Below, piece after piece: positions 44,414-54,137 of a stretch of DNA of 64,000 bases (the first letter of the stretch is position 1; each line of letters begins with the position of its first letter). The stretch covers positions 248,001 through 312,000 of the forward strand of contig JADJNY010000003.1 of NCBI GenBank assembly GCA_016714045.1, read 5' to 3'. The notes under the pieces are model-generated. The model worked only from the letters and a program-made list of their open reading frames with translations, made no database searches and was not told the DNA's origin. This DNA comes from Planctomycetota bacterium (GTDB taxonomy: Bacteria > Planctomycetota > UBA1135 > GCA-002686595). Both the position numbers and the translations under genes were made by a program.

Positions 44414-47038
44414 ATGCTCCTTCGTCTTCCCGTCGCCGTCCTCCTCGCACTGCCCCTCTTCCGCTCGTCCGCCGTCGCGCAATGCCCGGCGTGGGTGCAG
44501 ACCGGCGGCTACCCGGGAACGGACAACGTCGTTCGCTCGGTGCTCGAGTACGACGAGGGCAGCGGGAGCGAACTCTACATCGGCGGCGCGTTCGTGATCG
44601 CGGGGACCGCGGTCTCGCCGGACGGTCCGATGGGGGTCGCGCGCTGGACGGGGAACGACTGGGTGGGCGTCGGCGCGCCCGCCGGAAACGTCCAAGTGCT
44701 CGCCGGCGCGGACACGGGAACCGGGCCGCGCGTGCACGCGGCGACGACGGAGTTCCCGGCGGCCACGGGCCGGGTTTGGCGACACGAGGGCGCGGGCTGG
44801 GTGCAGCTTGGCGGGAGCTTCGGCAACTCCATCACGTGCCTCGCGGAGTACCAGGGCGTGCTCTACGCCGCCGGCGCGTTCCAGGACGTCGCAGGTCAGC
44901 CCGCGTCGCGCGTCGCGCGCTGGAACGGGACGAGCTGGCAGTCCGTCGCCGGCGGCGTCGACTCCATCGTCGACGCGATGATCGTGTTCGACGACGGCAG
45001 CGGGCCGAAGCTCGTCGTTGGCGGCGCGTTCTCGAACGCAGGCGTCGCGCCGGCTACGCGCGTCGCGGCGTTCGACGGGACGAGCTGGTCCGCGCTGCCG
45101 ACCTTCAGCACCGGACGCTTCCGCGCGTTCGCCGTGCACGACGACGGCGGCGGGTCGCGGCTCTACGCCGCGACGGCGCGGCCAGGCTCGCCGGGCCTCG
45201 AGTTCCACGTCGTGCGGCTCGACGCGGCCGCGTGGACGAGCGTCGGACAGTTCAACGCGCAACCCTGGGCGCTCGCGAGCGTCGACGACGGCGGCGGACG
45301 CGCACTGGTGGCGGCGGGCGACTTCACGCTGCACTATCCGGCGGGCGGCGGCTCCGTGGCCACGAACGGAGTCGCCCAATGGCGCGGCGGCGCGTGGCTC
45401 GCGCTTCCCGGCCTCGGGCCCGGCGCGACCTCGATCGCCGAGCACGTGCTTCACGGCGGAGCGCGGCGCCTCGTGGCGAATGCGTCGATCACGGCCGCGG
45501 GTGGCCCCGAGGCACGCATGATCGCGCAATGGAACGGCACGACGTGGTCGGCGACGTGCGGCGGAGCGGGGCAGAGCCTCTCGTCGTTCGTGCGCGACCT
45601 CGCGCGCTTCGACGCGGGCTCGGGGCCGGAGACGTTCGCGTGCGACGCGATCGGGGCGCTCCGGCGGTGGAACGGAACGGCCTGGAGCACGGTCTCGGGC
45701 GCTCCCGTGGCGATCGAGCGGCTCGCGGCCGGATCGATCGGAACGAGCGGTCCCGAGCGCCTCTTCGCGCTCACCCGAGCCGGCGCATACGCCTTCGACG
45801 GCGTGGCGTGGAGCGCGCTCTCCGGACTCTCCTCGTCGGTCCAGAGTGAGTACGCGCTCGCCGTGCTCGACGACGGAGGAGGCAACGGTCGCGCGCTGTT
45901 CGCGGCCGGGAACTTCAGCGTGAACGGCGGAGTCGTCGGGTGGCACGTCGCCCGTTGGAACGGAACGAGCTGGACGGACCTCGGCACGGCGAGCTCGTAC
46001 GTGCGTGCGCTCGCGTCGCACGACGACGGCTCGGGGAGGAAGCTCTACTGCGGCGGCGGTTTCTCCTCGATCGGCGGGGCCAGCGCGAACAGTGTCGCGC
46101 GCTGGAACGGGACGGGCTGGGAGGCGCTCGCGGGCGGAGCGGTTGCGAACGGCGTCTTCGCGCTGTGCACGGGCATGGATGGACGGCTCTTCGCGGGCGG
46201 GGCCTTCATCGCTCCGCTCTCCGCGAAGGTCCTCGCTTGGAACGGGACGCAGTGGAGCGCAGTCGGCGCGGAGCTCGACGGCGCCGTGGAGGAACTCGCC
46301 CTCTTCGACGACGGCAAGGGACGCGCGCTCTACGCCGCCGGCCATTTCGCGAACTCGGGCTCGACGCCGGTGGCGGGGGTCGCGCGCTGGAACGGAGCGG
46401 CCTGGTCGCCGCTTTCCACGGGTATCCATCTGCGCACCTACGCGCTGCTTGCGACGAGCGACCGATCGAGCGGCACGCCCGAGCTCGTCGTCGGGGGCGA
46501 GTTCCAGATCGCGGGCGGGATTGCGGCGCTCAACGTCGCGCGCTGGCGCGGGTGCTCGTTCGACGTGTTCTGCGCGGGCGACGGTGCGGATCCCTTGGTC
46601 GTGGGGTGTCCGTGCGCGAACTTCGGCGGTCCGGGGCGCGGGTGCGCGAACTCGGTGAACGCGAACGGCGCGGAGCTCGTCGCGAGCGGGCTCCCGGTCG
46701 TCGCGCAGGACACGCTGACGCTCGCGACGAACGGCGTGACGGGCTCGTTCGCGCTCTTCTTCCAAGGCGACGCGTTCGAAGGCAACGGCACGGGCGCGTT
46801 GCTCGGCGACGGCGTGCGCTGCGTCGGCGGGAACCTGCGACGGCTCGGCACGCGCGCCGCGAGCGGCGGCGTCGCGACGCACGGCTTCGCGAGCGGCAGC
46901 TCGATCGCGTCGATCGGCCTCGTGCCCGCGGCGGGCGCTCCGCTGTACTACCAAGCGTGGTACCGCAACGCCGCGAGCTACTGCACGAGCGACACGTTCA
47001 ACCTGACGAACGGCGTGCGCGTGTTGTGGGTGCCGTAG
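44414..47038 (+). CDS. Secreted propeller-like repeat protein A with Cys/Gly C-terminal module
   Basis: An 874-residue exported protein: signal peptide to FRSSAVAQ, then about a dozen repeats built on VARWNGTSWxxLG...DDGxGxxLYxGGxF, a Kelch/galactose-oxidase-like propeller pattern (for example VARWNGTSWQSVAGGV and LYCGGGFSSIGGASANSV). Residues about 705-874 are a separate module: CSFDVFCAGDGADPLV, CPCANFGGPGRGCANSVN, a beta-rich part, and YYQAWYRNAASYCTSDTFN closing with NGVRVLWVP. The same module ends the next gene and, diverged, the protein at 60378. It may be a cell-surface attachment or export signal. No enzymatic residues are seen. Confidence 0.85.
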   Translation: MLLRLPVAVLLALPLFRSSAVAQCPAWVQTGGYPGTDNVVRSVLEYDEGSGSELYIGGAFVIAGTAVSPDGPMGVARWTGNDWVGVGAPAGNVQVLAGADTGTGPRVHAATTEFPAATGRVWRHEGAGWVQLGGSFGNSITCLAEYQGVLYAAGAFQDVAGQPASRVARWNGTSWQSVAGGVDSIVDAMIVFDDGSGPKLVVGGAFSNAGVAPATRVAAFDGTSWSALPTFSTGRFRAFAVHDDGGGSRLYAATARPGSPGLEFHVVRLDAAAWTSVGQFNAQPWALASVDDGGGRALVAAGDFTLHYPAGGGSVATNGVAQWRGGAWLALPGLGPGATSIAEHVLHGGARRLVANASITAAGGPEARMIAQWNGTTWSATCGGAGQSLSSFVRDLARFDAGSGPETFACDAIGALRRWNGTAWSTVSGAPVAIERLAAGSIGTSGPERLFALTRAGAYAFDGVAWSALSGLSSSVQSEYALAVLDDGGGNGRALFAAGNFSVNGGVVGWHVARWNGTSWTDLGTASSYVRALASHDDGSGRKLYCGGGFSSIGGASANSVARWNGTGWEALAGGAVANGVFALCTGMDGRLFAGGAFIAPLSAKVLAWNGTQWSAVGAELDGAVEELALFDDGKGRALYAAGHFANSGSTPVAGVARWNGAAWSPLSTGIHLRTYALLATSDRSSGTPELVVGGEFQIAGGIAALNVARWRGCSFDVFCAGDGADPLVVGCPCANFGGPGRGCANSVNANGAELVASGLPVVAQDTLTLATNGVTGSFALFFQGDAFEGNGTGALLGDGVRCVGGNLRRLGTRAASGGVATHGFASGSSIASIGLVPAAGAPLYYQAWYRNAASYCTSDTFNLTNGVRVLWVP
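46628..47035 (+). repeat. ~410-bp near-identical direct repeat, copy 1 (copy 2 at 48374-48782)
   Basis: The DNA encoding the C-terminal module of protein A is repeated in protein B with only about a dozen differences in roughly 410 bases, mostly third positions plus one short swapped codon pair before the YYQAWY segment. Such conservation between neighbouring paralogs points to recent duplication or gene conversion. Confidence 0.9.
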
Positions 47039-47233
47039 GCGCGCGTGCCCATCGCGCCCCCGAGCCCGATGCGCGTCCGAGCCACACAGGCCCGCCTCGC
47101 TGCGTGCGAGGGGGATGCGCGCCGGCCGAGTCGTGTGTCCTGGGTGCAACGTCTCCGAATCCACGAACTAGGCGCAACGCCGCGCACCGCCCGTGTCCAA
47201 GGAGCTTCCCTCCCGGTCCTCGGAGTCCCGTCC

Positions 47234-48785
47234 ATGCTGCGCACCCCCCTTGGTTCCTGCGTTTCGATCTTCCTCCTCGCCGTCACCGCGCCCGCGCAGT
47301 GCCCGAACTGGCTCCCGGCCGGCTCCTCCCGGCCAGACCCCGTTCGCGTTCGCCCGGTTCGACGCGGGCTCCGGGCCGGCGGTCTATTCGAGCGACACGC
47401 TCAACCTGCTCCAGCGCTGGAACGGCACGACCTGGAGCTCGGTCCCGTCCTCACCTGTCGGCTCGAGCGACCTCGCGGTAGGCGGGCTCGGGTTCGGCGG
47501 ACCCGAACGCCTCTACTCGATCTCGATCTACTCCACGGTGTATTCGTTCGACGGGACGACCACCACGTACCTGCCGGGCGTGGGCAATCTGAACCCGTGG
47601 CCCCCGGTGATCGCGGTCCTCGATGACGGCCTCGGCGCCGGGAATGCGGTCTTCGTCGGCGGGCAGATGAGCGTGAACGGGGGGCCGTACTCGACGCACG
47701 TCGCGCGTTGGAACGGGACGAGTTGGGCCGAGCTCGGCGGCGCGATCTCCTCCGTGCGCGCCTTCGAGTCGTTCGACGACGGCGCGGGACGGCGCCTCTA
47801 TGCCGCCGGGGGCTTCACGCAGGCGGGAGAGGTCGCCCGCTGGAGCGGTTCGAGTTGGGAGTCGCTTCCCGGCCCGAGACTCGAAGGGACCGTCACGAGC
47901 TTGCGCGTGCACGACGACGGCACGGGGCCGGCGTTGTACGCGTGCGGCGAGTTCACCCTGCCCGTCTCGGCGCGCGTCGTGAAGTGGAACGGGAGCCAGT
48001 GGACCGCGGTGGGCGCGGCGTTCAACTCGTCCGTGTACCGGCTCGCCTCGTTCGACGACGGCTCCGGGCCCGCGCTGTACGCGACGGGTCTCTTCACCAG
48101 CGTCGGCGCGGTCCCGGCGGCGCACATTGCGCGCTGGAACGGAACGGCGTGGTCCGCCCTGGGCGCGGGGCTCGACGGGAGCGCGCAAGCGATGCTCCCC
48201 GCGACCGACCGCGCGAGCGGCGCGCCCGAGCTCTTCGTCGCGGGCAATTTCCTGAACGCAGGCGGCTCTCCCGCTTCGCACGTCGCGCGCTGGCGCGGTT
48301 GTTCGTTCGACGTGTTCTGCGCGGGCGATGGCGCGGACCCGCAGGTCGTCGCGTGCCCGTGCGGAAACGTCGGCGGTCCGGGGCGCGGGTGCGCGAACTC
48401 GGTGAACGCGAACGGCGCGGAGCTCGTCGCGAGCGGGCTGCCGGTCGTCGCGCAGGACACGCTGACGCTCGCGACGAACGGCGTGACGGGCTCGTTCGCG
48501 CTCTTCTTCCAGGGCGACGCGTTCGAGGGCAACGGCACGGGCGCGTTGCTCGGCGACGGCGTGCGCTGCGTCGGCGGGAACCTGCGGCGCCTCGGCACGC
48601 GCGCCGCGAGCGGCGGCGTCGCGACGCACGGCTTCGCGAGCGGCAGCTCGATCGCGTCGATCGGCCTCGTGCCCGCGGCGGGCGGCGTCGAGTACTACCA
48701 AGCGTGGTACAGGAACGCCGCGAGCTACTGCACGAGCGACACGTTCAACCTGACGAACGGCGTGCGCGTGCTGTGGGTGCCGTAA
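47234..48785 (+). pseudogene. Secreted propeller-like repeat protein B, one-base frameshift near N-terminus
   Basis: A shorter paralog of the preceding gene. ATG 47234 begins a signal peptide (LGSCVSIFLLAVTAPAQ) and CPNWLPAGSS, but the frame then runs into Arg/Pro nonsense. One extra C in the run 47328-47330 shifts the frame; removing it gives PAGSSGQTPFAFARFDAGSG, which aligns with the middle of protein A. The body has WNGTTWSSV, VARWNGTSWAELGGA and similar repeats, then the C-terminal module with CPCGNVGGPGRGCANSVN and NGVRVLWVP. It lacks about 370 N-terminal residues of protein A. The coding body is intact for about 480 codons, so an assembly error is possible. Confidence 0.75.
48374..48782 (+). 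repeat. ~410-bp near-identical direct repeat, copy 2
   Basis: Partner of 46628-47035; encodes the C-terminal module of protein B. The two copies lie 1.3 kb apart in the same orientation, so homologous recombination between them could fuse the genes or delete the segment between. Confidence 0.9.
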
Positions 48786-48862
48786 GCGCGTCCGCGGCGG
48801 CAGCTGGGCGGGAGAGACCTCGGTCCGGGGCGAGGCGACGTTTCGCTCGGGACTGAGTCGCG

Positions 48863-48868
48863 TAGGAT
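48863..48868 (+). promoter_or_regulatory. -10-like hexamer TAGGAT before VCBS gene 3
   Basis: TAGGAT lies 34 bases before ATG 48903. No -35 box is convincing. Confidence 0.3.
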
Positions 48869-48902
48869 GGACGGCCTCCGGCCTTCCAACGCCCCTTCCC
48901 GA

Positions 48903-51095
48903 ATGAACGTCATCCTGCTCGCGCTCTCGCTGTCGCTCTTCGCATCGACGCCGTCGCACGCTCAGTCTCCGCTGGGCGTGGGCTCGCGCCGCTTGCGCAC
49001 TCCGATTCCGTCTCCCGTGTGCGGAGCGGGAAAGCTGTACGCGAATCCGGTGCTGCCCGTCGGTCTCAGTCCTGCGAGCTCGGTGCTCGCGGACTTCGAT
49101 GGAGACGGGGACCTCGACGTCGCGGTGAGCAACTACGGCGAGGGGACGGTCACCGTGCATCTGAATCGAGGGGACGGCAGCTCCCTGTCGGCCTCGACGC
49201 TCGTCGTTCAGTCCCTGCCCTGGACGCTCGCAGCCGGCGACCTCGACCTCGATGGCGACGTCGACGTCGTCGTCGGGAATCGAGGCAGCTCCTCGGCGTC
49301 CGTCCTCACGAATCAGGGCGCGGGCGTGTTCGTCGTCACCGCGACGATCCCGACGGGCAACGACGCGCTCGGACTCGTGCTCCGGGACCTCGACGGCGAC
49401 GGCGACCTCGATCTCGCGACGACGCACCGCAACGCGGACACGCTGTGGGTCCGACGCAACCTCGGCGCGGGCACGTTCGCGAGCTCTGACGTCTACGCCT
49501 GCGCGCGGCAACCCGGCGCCCTCGACGCGGGCGACGTCGACCTCGACGGGGACGTCGACCTCCTCGTCGCCTGCGAGACCACGAGCGGGTCCAATCCCGC
49601 GGGCAGGTTGCTCGTCTTCTCGAACTCAGGGACGGGGACGTTCACGGGGCCCGCGGTGTACTCCACGCCGGGACAGCAGCTCACCTTCGCCCGCTTCCTC
49701 GACGCGGACGGCGACGGCGATCTCGACGCGGCGGCTGCTTACTACGACGGAGGCTCCTCGCGCGGCGTCCGCTTCTTCTCCAACGCGGGCGGCAGCCTTG
49801 TGGCAGGACCGAGCCCCACGTTCGGCTACGTGCCCTCGGCTTTCACGATCGCGGACGTCGACGGTGACGCGGATCCAGACCTCGTCTCGTGCGGCGAGTC
49901 CGACTTCGGGCCGATCACGCTGATCAATCAGTCCGGGACGTTCGCGCTTTCCGCGCTGCCGCGACCGGCGGCTCGCGTACGCAACGTGGACGCTGGTGAC
50001 CTCGACGGCGACGGCGACGTCGACATCCTCGCTTTGGATTGGCTGGGAGGGGAGGCCGACGTGCTCGAGAACGACGGCCTGGGCGCGTTCGCGGCGCTCC
50101 CCAGCCTGGGCTCGTCGGCGACGGGCGACGTGGAGCTCGCGGACCTCGACGGAGACGGGGATTTCGACGCGGTGCTCGCGCGCAACAACGGGAGCTCGGC
50201 GGCGGTCTGCATGAACGTCGGCGGCACGCTCGGCACTCCGCAGACGATCCACACCGCAAGCACTGCGGTGGCCGTCGGCGATCTCGACGGAGACGGGGAC
50301 AAAGACCTCGTCGTCGCGAGCAACGGTTTCTTCGGCTTGCAGCTCTACGCGAACTCCGGCACGGGGAGCTTCACGGCGTCCAGCTTCCTCGCATGGAGTT
50401 CCAACTACCCCGACACCGTCTTGCTCGCGGACTTCGACCTCGACGGGGACCTGGATCTCGTTGCGGCGAACTCCACGACCCCCGGCATCTCCCGGTACAC
50501 GAACGACGGGAGCGGCGGCTTCACCGCCGCTTCGAGCCTCAACAGCGGAACGTGCACGCGAACCCTCCGCGCGACGGACCTCGACCGCGACGGTGACCTC
50601 GATCTCACCGCGGCCTGCGACACGGGCCTCGGGCTCCTCCGCAACCAGGGGAATGGAGCCTTCGCGCCCATCCAGGTCGTGAGTCAGCCGCTTCTGTTCT
50701 ATCGCTACGAACTGCTCGACGCCGACGACGACGGAGATCCCGACCTCGTGTGCGGCGACCCGTCGCTCCCGCAGCTGCTCATCCGTCCCAACGCGGGCAA
50801 CGGGACCTTCGGTCCGGCCGGTGTGTTCCCCGCGAGCGGCGTGCTCTTGGCCTTCGCGCGCGCGGACGTCGACGGGGACGGCATCAGCGATCTCGTGACC
50901 GTGAGCAACGCGCGCACGAGCCTCTCCGTGCATCTCGGCGCGGGGGGAGGCGCGTTCCTCCCTCCACGACGTTCATTCGCGGGCAAGTTCCCGGGCGAGC
51001 TCGCGCTGGGCGATCTCGACCGCGATGGGGACGTCGACGTCGTGACCGTCGGCCCCGGCGGCAAGCTCGTGCTCTTGCGCGCCGTCTGTCGCTGA
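48903..51095 (+). CDS. Secreted VCBS/FG-GAP repeat protein 3
   Basis: A 730-residue exported protein. ATG 48903 begins MNVILLALSLSLFASTPSHAQ, a signal peptide. VCBS repeats include LADFDGDGDLDVAV, AGDLDLDGDVDVVV, RDLDGDGDLDLAT, AGDLDGDGDVDILA and LGDLDRDGDVDVVT. It ends LVLLRAVC, similar in form to the other two VCBS proteins (LLRNRC, VSRSLC), so a short terminal Cys-containing strand may be a family trait. No C-terminal Cys/Gly module. Convergent with ppsA across a 22-base gap. Confidence 0.88.
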   Translation: MNVILLALSLSLFASTPSHAQSPLGVGSRRLRTPIPSPVCGAGKLYANPVLPVGLSPASSVLADFDGDGDLDVAVSNYGEGTVTVHLNRGDGSSLSASTLVVQSLPWTLAAGDLDLDGDVDVVVGNRGSSSASVLTNQGAGVFVVTATIPTGNDALGLVLRDLDGDGDLDLATTHRNADTLWVRRNLGAGTFASSDVYACARQPGALDAGDVDLDGDVDLLVACETTSGSNPAGRLLVFSNSGTGTFTGPAVYSTPGQQLTFARFLDADGDGDLDAAAAYYDGGSSRGVRFFSNAGGSLVAGPSPTFGYVPSAFTIADVDGDADPDLVSCGESDFGPITLINQSGTFALSALPRPAARVRNVDAGDLDGDGDVDILALDWLGGEADVLENDGLGAFAALPSLGSSATGDVELADLDGDGDFDAVLARNNGSSAAVCMNVGGTLGTPQTIHTASTAVAVGDLDGDGDKDLVVASNGFFGLQLYANSGTGSFTASSFLAWSSNYPDTVLLADFDLDGDLDLVAANSTTPGISRYTNDGSGGFTAASSLNSGTCTRTLRATDLDRDGDLDLTAACDTGLGLLRNQGNGAFAPIQVVSQPLLFYRYELLDADDDGDPDLVCGDPSLPQLLIRPNAGNGTFGPAGVFPASGVLLAFARADVDGDGISDLVTVSNARTSLSVHLGAGGGAFLPPRRSFAGKFPGELALGDLDRDGDVDVVTVGPGGKLVLLRAVCR

Positions 51096-51117
51096 GACGC
51101 TGGAGACGTGCTCCGCG

Positions 51118-53835
51118 TCAGCTCGCCGACTTGCGCGCGACCGGCTTCGCGTCCGGGCCCGCGCGGCGCGCGAGCTCGGCCTCCGCCTTCGCGACGGCGA
51201 CGCGCACGGCGATCGCCGTGTCGGGCGTCACCGAGATCGACGTGATGCCGCACTCGACGAGGAACGCGGGCACTTCGTCGGGGTGGTCGCTCGGCGCCTG
51301 GCCGCAGATGCCGATCTCGAGGCCGCGCTCGCGGAACGTCTTCACCGCCTGGCGGATGAACGTCTTCACGGCGCTCGAGCGCGCGTCGACCGGGTGGCGG
51401 TAGCCCTCCAGGTCGTCGCGCGACACCGCGTACACCGTCTGCACGAGGTCGTTCGAGCCGATCGAGCCGCCGGTGAGCTGCATCGCGTCGATGAAGCGGT
51501 CGGCCTCGATCACGTTGCTCGGGAGCTCGACCATCAGGAAGAGCGGCACGCCCGCTTCCTTGCCGAGCCCGCGGTCGGCGAGCAGCGCGCGCACCTCGGC
51601 GCCCTCCTCGGGCGTCCGGCAGAACGGCACCATCAGCTCGAGGTTGTCGAGCCCGAGGCGCCGCCGCACGAGCCGCAGCGCGTCGCACTCCATCTCGAAC
51701 GCGGGCAGGAACGCCGGGTCGCAGAAGCGCGCGGCGCCGCGCCACGCGATCATCGGGTTCTCCTCGACGGGCTCGAAGATACGGCCGCCGAGCAGCTCCT
51801 TGTACTCGTTCGACTTCAAGTCGGAGAGGCGCACGAGCACCGGGCGCGGGTGGAACGCGGCGCAGATCAGGCCGACGCCCTCCATCACGCGGTCGACGAA
51901 GAACTGGCGCTTGTCCGCATACGCCGCCGTGCGTCGGTCGATCGCGCCGAGCAGGCCGCGCAGCTCCTCCGCGGGCTCCTTCTCGAGCTTCTCGCGATAG
52001 GGTTCGAGCTCGGGCGCGAGCTGCATGCCCTCGAGCCAGTCCTTGAGCTCGCGGAAGTAGAGCAGCGCGAGCGGGTGCACGCCGACCTCGGAGGTCAGGA
52101 TGAACTCGAGGCGCGCGAGCCCGACGCCGTCGACGGGCAACTGCGAGTCGACGAGCGCCTTGGACGGGAACCCGACGTTGAGCTTGATCTTCGTCGCGAG
52201 CTTCGTGTTCGCGTCGAACGCGTGCTCGAGCACTTCGAACGGCTGCCGGCCCTCGAAGACGAGCGCCGTGTCGCCCTCGGCGCACGTGCCCGTGACCTCG
52301 CCCGCGTGCGCGAGCTTCTTCGTCGCGTCCTCGCACCCGACGATCGCCGGGATGCCGAACTCGCGCGCGATGATCGCGGCGTGCGACGTGCGGCCGCCCT
52401 TCTCGGTGACGATGAGGCTCGCGTCCTTCATCATCGGCTCCCAGTCCGGCGTCGTCATCTCGGTCACGAGGACGTCGCCCGCGTCGAACACGCGCTCGTC
52501 CCACGGGATCGACTCGAGTTTCTCGCCCGCGGCGAGCCGCGTGCGCAGCGCGCGCTTCTTCAGGATCACCTGCTCGTAGCTCTTGTAGAGGCGCACGCGG
52601 CCCACGCCGATGCGCGTGCCCACGGCTTGGCCGGTCGCGAGCACCTTCTTCGAGCTCTTCAGGCGCGCGACGAGCTCCGGCGCCATCCGGTACACGGTCA
52701 TGCGCGCGGCCTCGCGGCGCGAGTGCACCGTCTCGGGACGCGCCTGCACGATGTAGAGCTCCTGCGTCCGGCCGTCCTTCGCCCATTCGATGTCCATGGG
52801 CTGGCCGTAGTGGTCCTCGATGATCAGGCCCATGCGCGCGAGCTCGAGCAGCTCCTCGCGCGTCAGGGACCACGCGCGCCGCCGCGCCGCCGACACGTCG
52901 ACGCTCTCCGTCGAGTGGCCGCCCTGCGACCCGTACACCATCGCGACGTCCTTCGCGCCGAGGTGGCGGTGCACGACGGCGTCGCGCCCTTTGCGCAGGC
53001 CTTCCTTCCAGATGAGGAAGTGGTCGGGTGAGACGCTGCCCTGCACGACGAGCTCGCCCAGGCCGTAGGACGACGAGACGTGCACGATCTCGCGGTGCCC
53101 CGAGTCGGGGTCGATCGTGAACATGACGCCCGACGTCGCGAGGTCGGAGCGCACCATCTTCATCACGACGACGGCGAGCGACGAACGCAGCGGAGAGAGG
53201 CCCTTCTTGAGCTGGTAGCTGACCGCGCGCTCCGTGAAGAGGCTCGCGCAGCAGCGCTTCCAGTTGCGCACGACGTTCTCGACGCCGTGGACGTTGAGAT
53301 AGGACTCGCACTGGCCCGCGAACGACGCGTCGTCGGAGTCCTCGACCGTGGCCGACGAGCGCACGGCGACGTCCATCGCGAGCCCTTCGCCGCCGCAGAG
53401 GCGCGTGTAGCCGTTCACGATCGCGCGCTCGACGTCGTCGGGCACCGGCGTCGCGACGACGAATTCGCGCGCGAGGAGCGCGCGGCCGTGCATCTCGAGC
53501 TGGTCGTGCACGTTCGCGCCGCGCGACAGGAGCTCGAGCGCCTCCGCGAGCGTCTTCGCCTGCATCGCGGCGAAGCGCACGCGCTCGAGGCCTTCGACGG
53601 AGGGGACGCCCGCCCAGGTCGCCGCGGGGACGGGTGCTTCGAGGAAGCGGCGATACGCGTGCGCCGTCGTCGTGAAGCCGTTCGGCACGCGCACGCCCTT
53701 CGGAACGAGCTGGCGATAGAGCTCGCCGAGGCTCGCGCCCTTCCCTCCGACCAAGTGCGCGTCCTCGCGACCGACGTCGGAGAACCACAGGACCAGAGCG
53801 TGCTCGCGCGGGAGATGGGGGGCGGTCGGGGCCAT
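51118..53835 (-). CDS. ppsA: Phosphoenolpyruvate synthase
   Basis: A 905-residue PEP synthase making PEP from pyruvate and ATP for gluconeogenesis. The nucleotide-binding N-terminal domain has VGGKGASLGELYRQL and AVRSSATVEDSDDASFAGQ; the swivelling phosphohistidine domain has EKGGRTSHAAIIAREFGIPA (His about residue 484); the PEP/pyruvate domain has GVGLARLEFILTSEVG, SDLKSNEYKELLGG and GICGQAPSDHPDE with the catalytic Cys near 843. Length is slightly above the E. coli enzyme. A malate synthase-like gene upstream on the same strand, 302 bases away, would fit growth on C2 or lipid substrates, but separate promoters are likely. Confidence 0.95.
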   Translation of the reverse strand: MAPTAPHLPREHALVLWFSDVGREDAHLVGGKGASLGELYRQLVPKGVRVPNGFTTTAHAYRRFLEAPVPAATWAGVPSVEGLERVRFAAMQAKTLAEALELLSRGANVHDQLEMHGRALLAREFVVATPVPDDVERAIVNGYTRLCGGEGLAMDVAVRSSATVEDSDDASFAGQCESYLNVHGVENVVRNWKRCCASLFTERAVSYQLKKGLSPLRSSLAVVVMKMVRSDLATSGVMFTIDPDSGHREIVHVSSSYGLGELVVQGSVSPDHFLIWKEGLRKGRDAVVHRHLGAKDVAMVYGSQGGHSTESVDVSAARRRAWSLTREELLELARMGLIIEDHYGQPMDIEWAKDGRTQELYIVQARPETVHSRREAARMTVYRMAPELVARLKSSKKVLATGQAVGTRIGVGRVRLYKSYEQVILKKRALRTRLAAGEKLESIPWDERVFDAGDVLVTEMTTPDWEPMMKDASLIVTEKGGRTSHAAIIAREFGIPAIVGCEDATKKLAHAGEVTGTCAEGDTALVFEGRQPFEVLEHAFDANTKLATKIKLNVGFPSKALVDSQLPVDGVGLARLEFILTSEVGVHPLALLYFRELKDWLEGMQLAPELEPYREKLEKEPAEELRGLLGAIDRRTAAYADKRQFFVDRVMEGVGLICAAFHPRPVLVRLSDLKSNEYKELLGGRIFEPVEENPMIAWRGAARFCDPAFLPAFEMECDALRLVRRRLGLDNLELMVPFCRTPEEGAEVRALLADRGLGKEAGVPLFLMVELPSNVIEADRFIDAMQLTGGSIGSNDLVQTVYAVSRDDLEGYRHPVDARSSAVKTFIRQAVKTFRERGLEIGICGQAPSDHPDEVPAFLVECGITSISVTPDTAIAVRVAVAKAEAELARRAGPDAKPVARKSAS

Positions 53836-54025
53836 GGAACGTCCTTCGGCCGGACGCGCCGCTCGACCGAAGCCTGGACCAGGCTGGGCCGAGCCCGCTG
53901 ACCGGAACGGGACGCGCGGAGGGAGCTTGCCGCGCGGGAATGGCCCGCGTGCAGGGCTCCAGGACGCTCGCGCGCGGCGAGTCCTGCCCCGCGGTCCGAC
54001 CGGGCGGCGGGGCCTTCGAGAGGAT

Positions 54026-54055
54026 ACGCCTCACCATCGGGAACGGGTGAGGCGT
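54026..54055 (-). terminator. Perfect 10-bp hairpin after the malate synthase-like gene
   Basis: ACGCCTCACC and GGTGAGGCGT flank a 10-base loop, about 83 bases past the minus-strand stop at 54138. There is no T tract. The remaining 53836-54137 spacer (302 bases) shows nothing else; it must contain the ppsA promoter. Confidence 0.4.
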
Positions 54056-54137
54056 GGTCGAAGGAGCGATCAAGGACTCCGCCGAGGGGCGGGCGAGCGG
54101 CACGCCGCCCCTGGAGGCGGCACCCCGAGCCAGGCGC

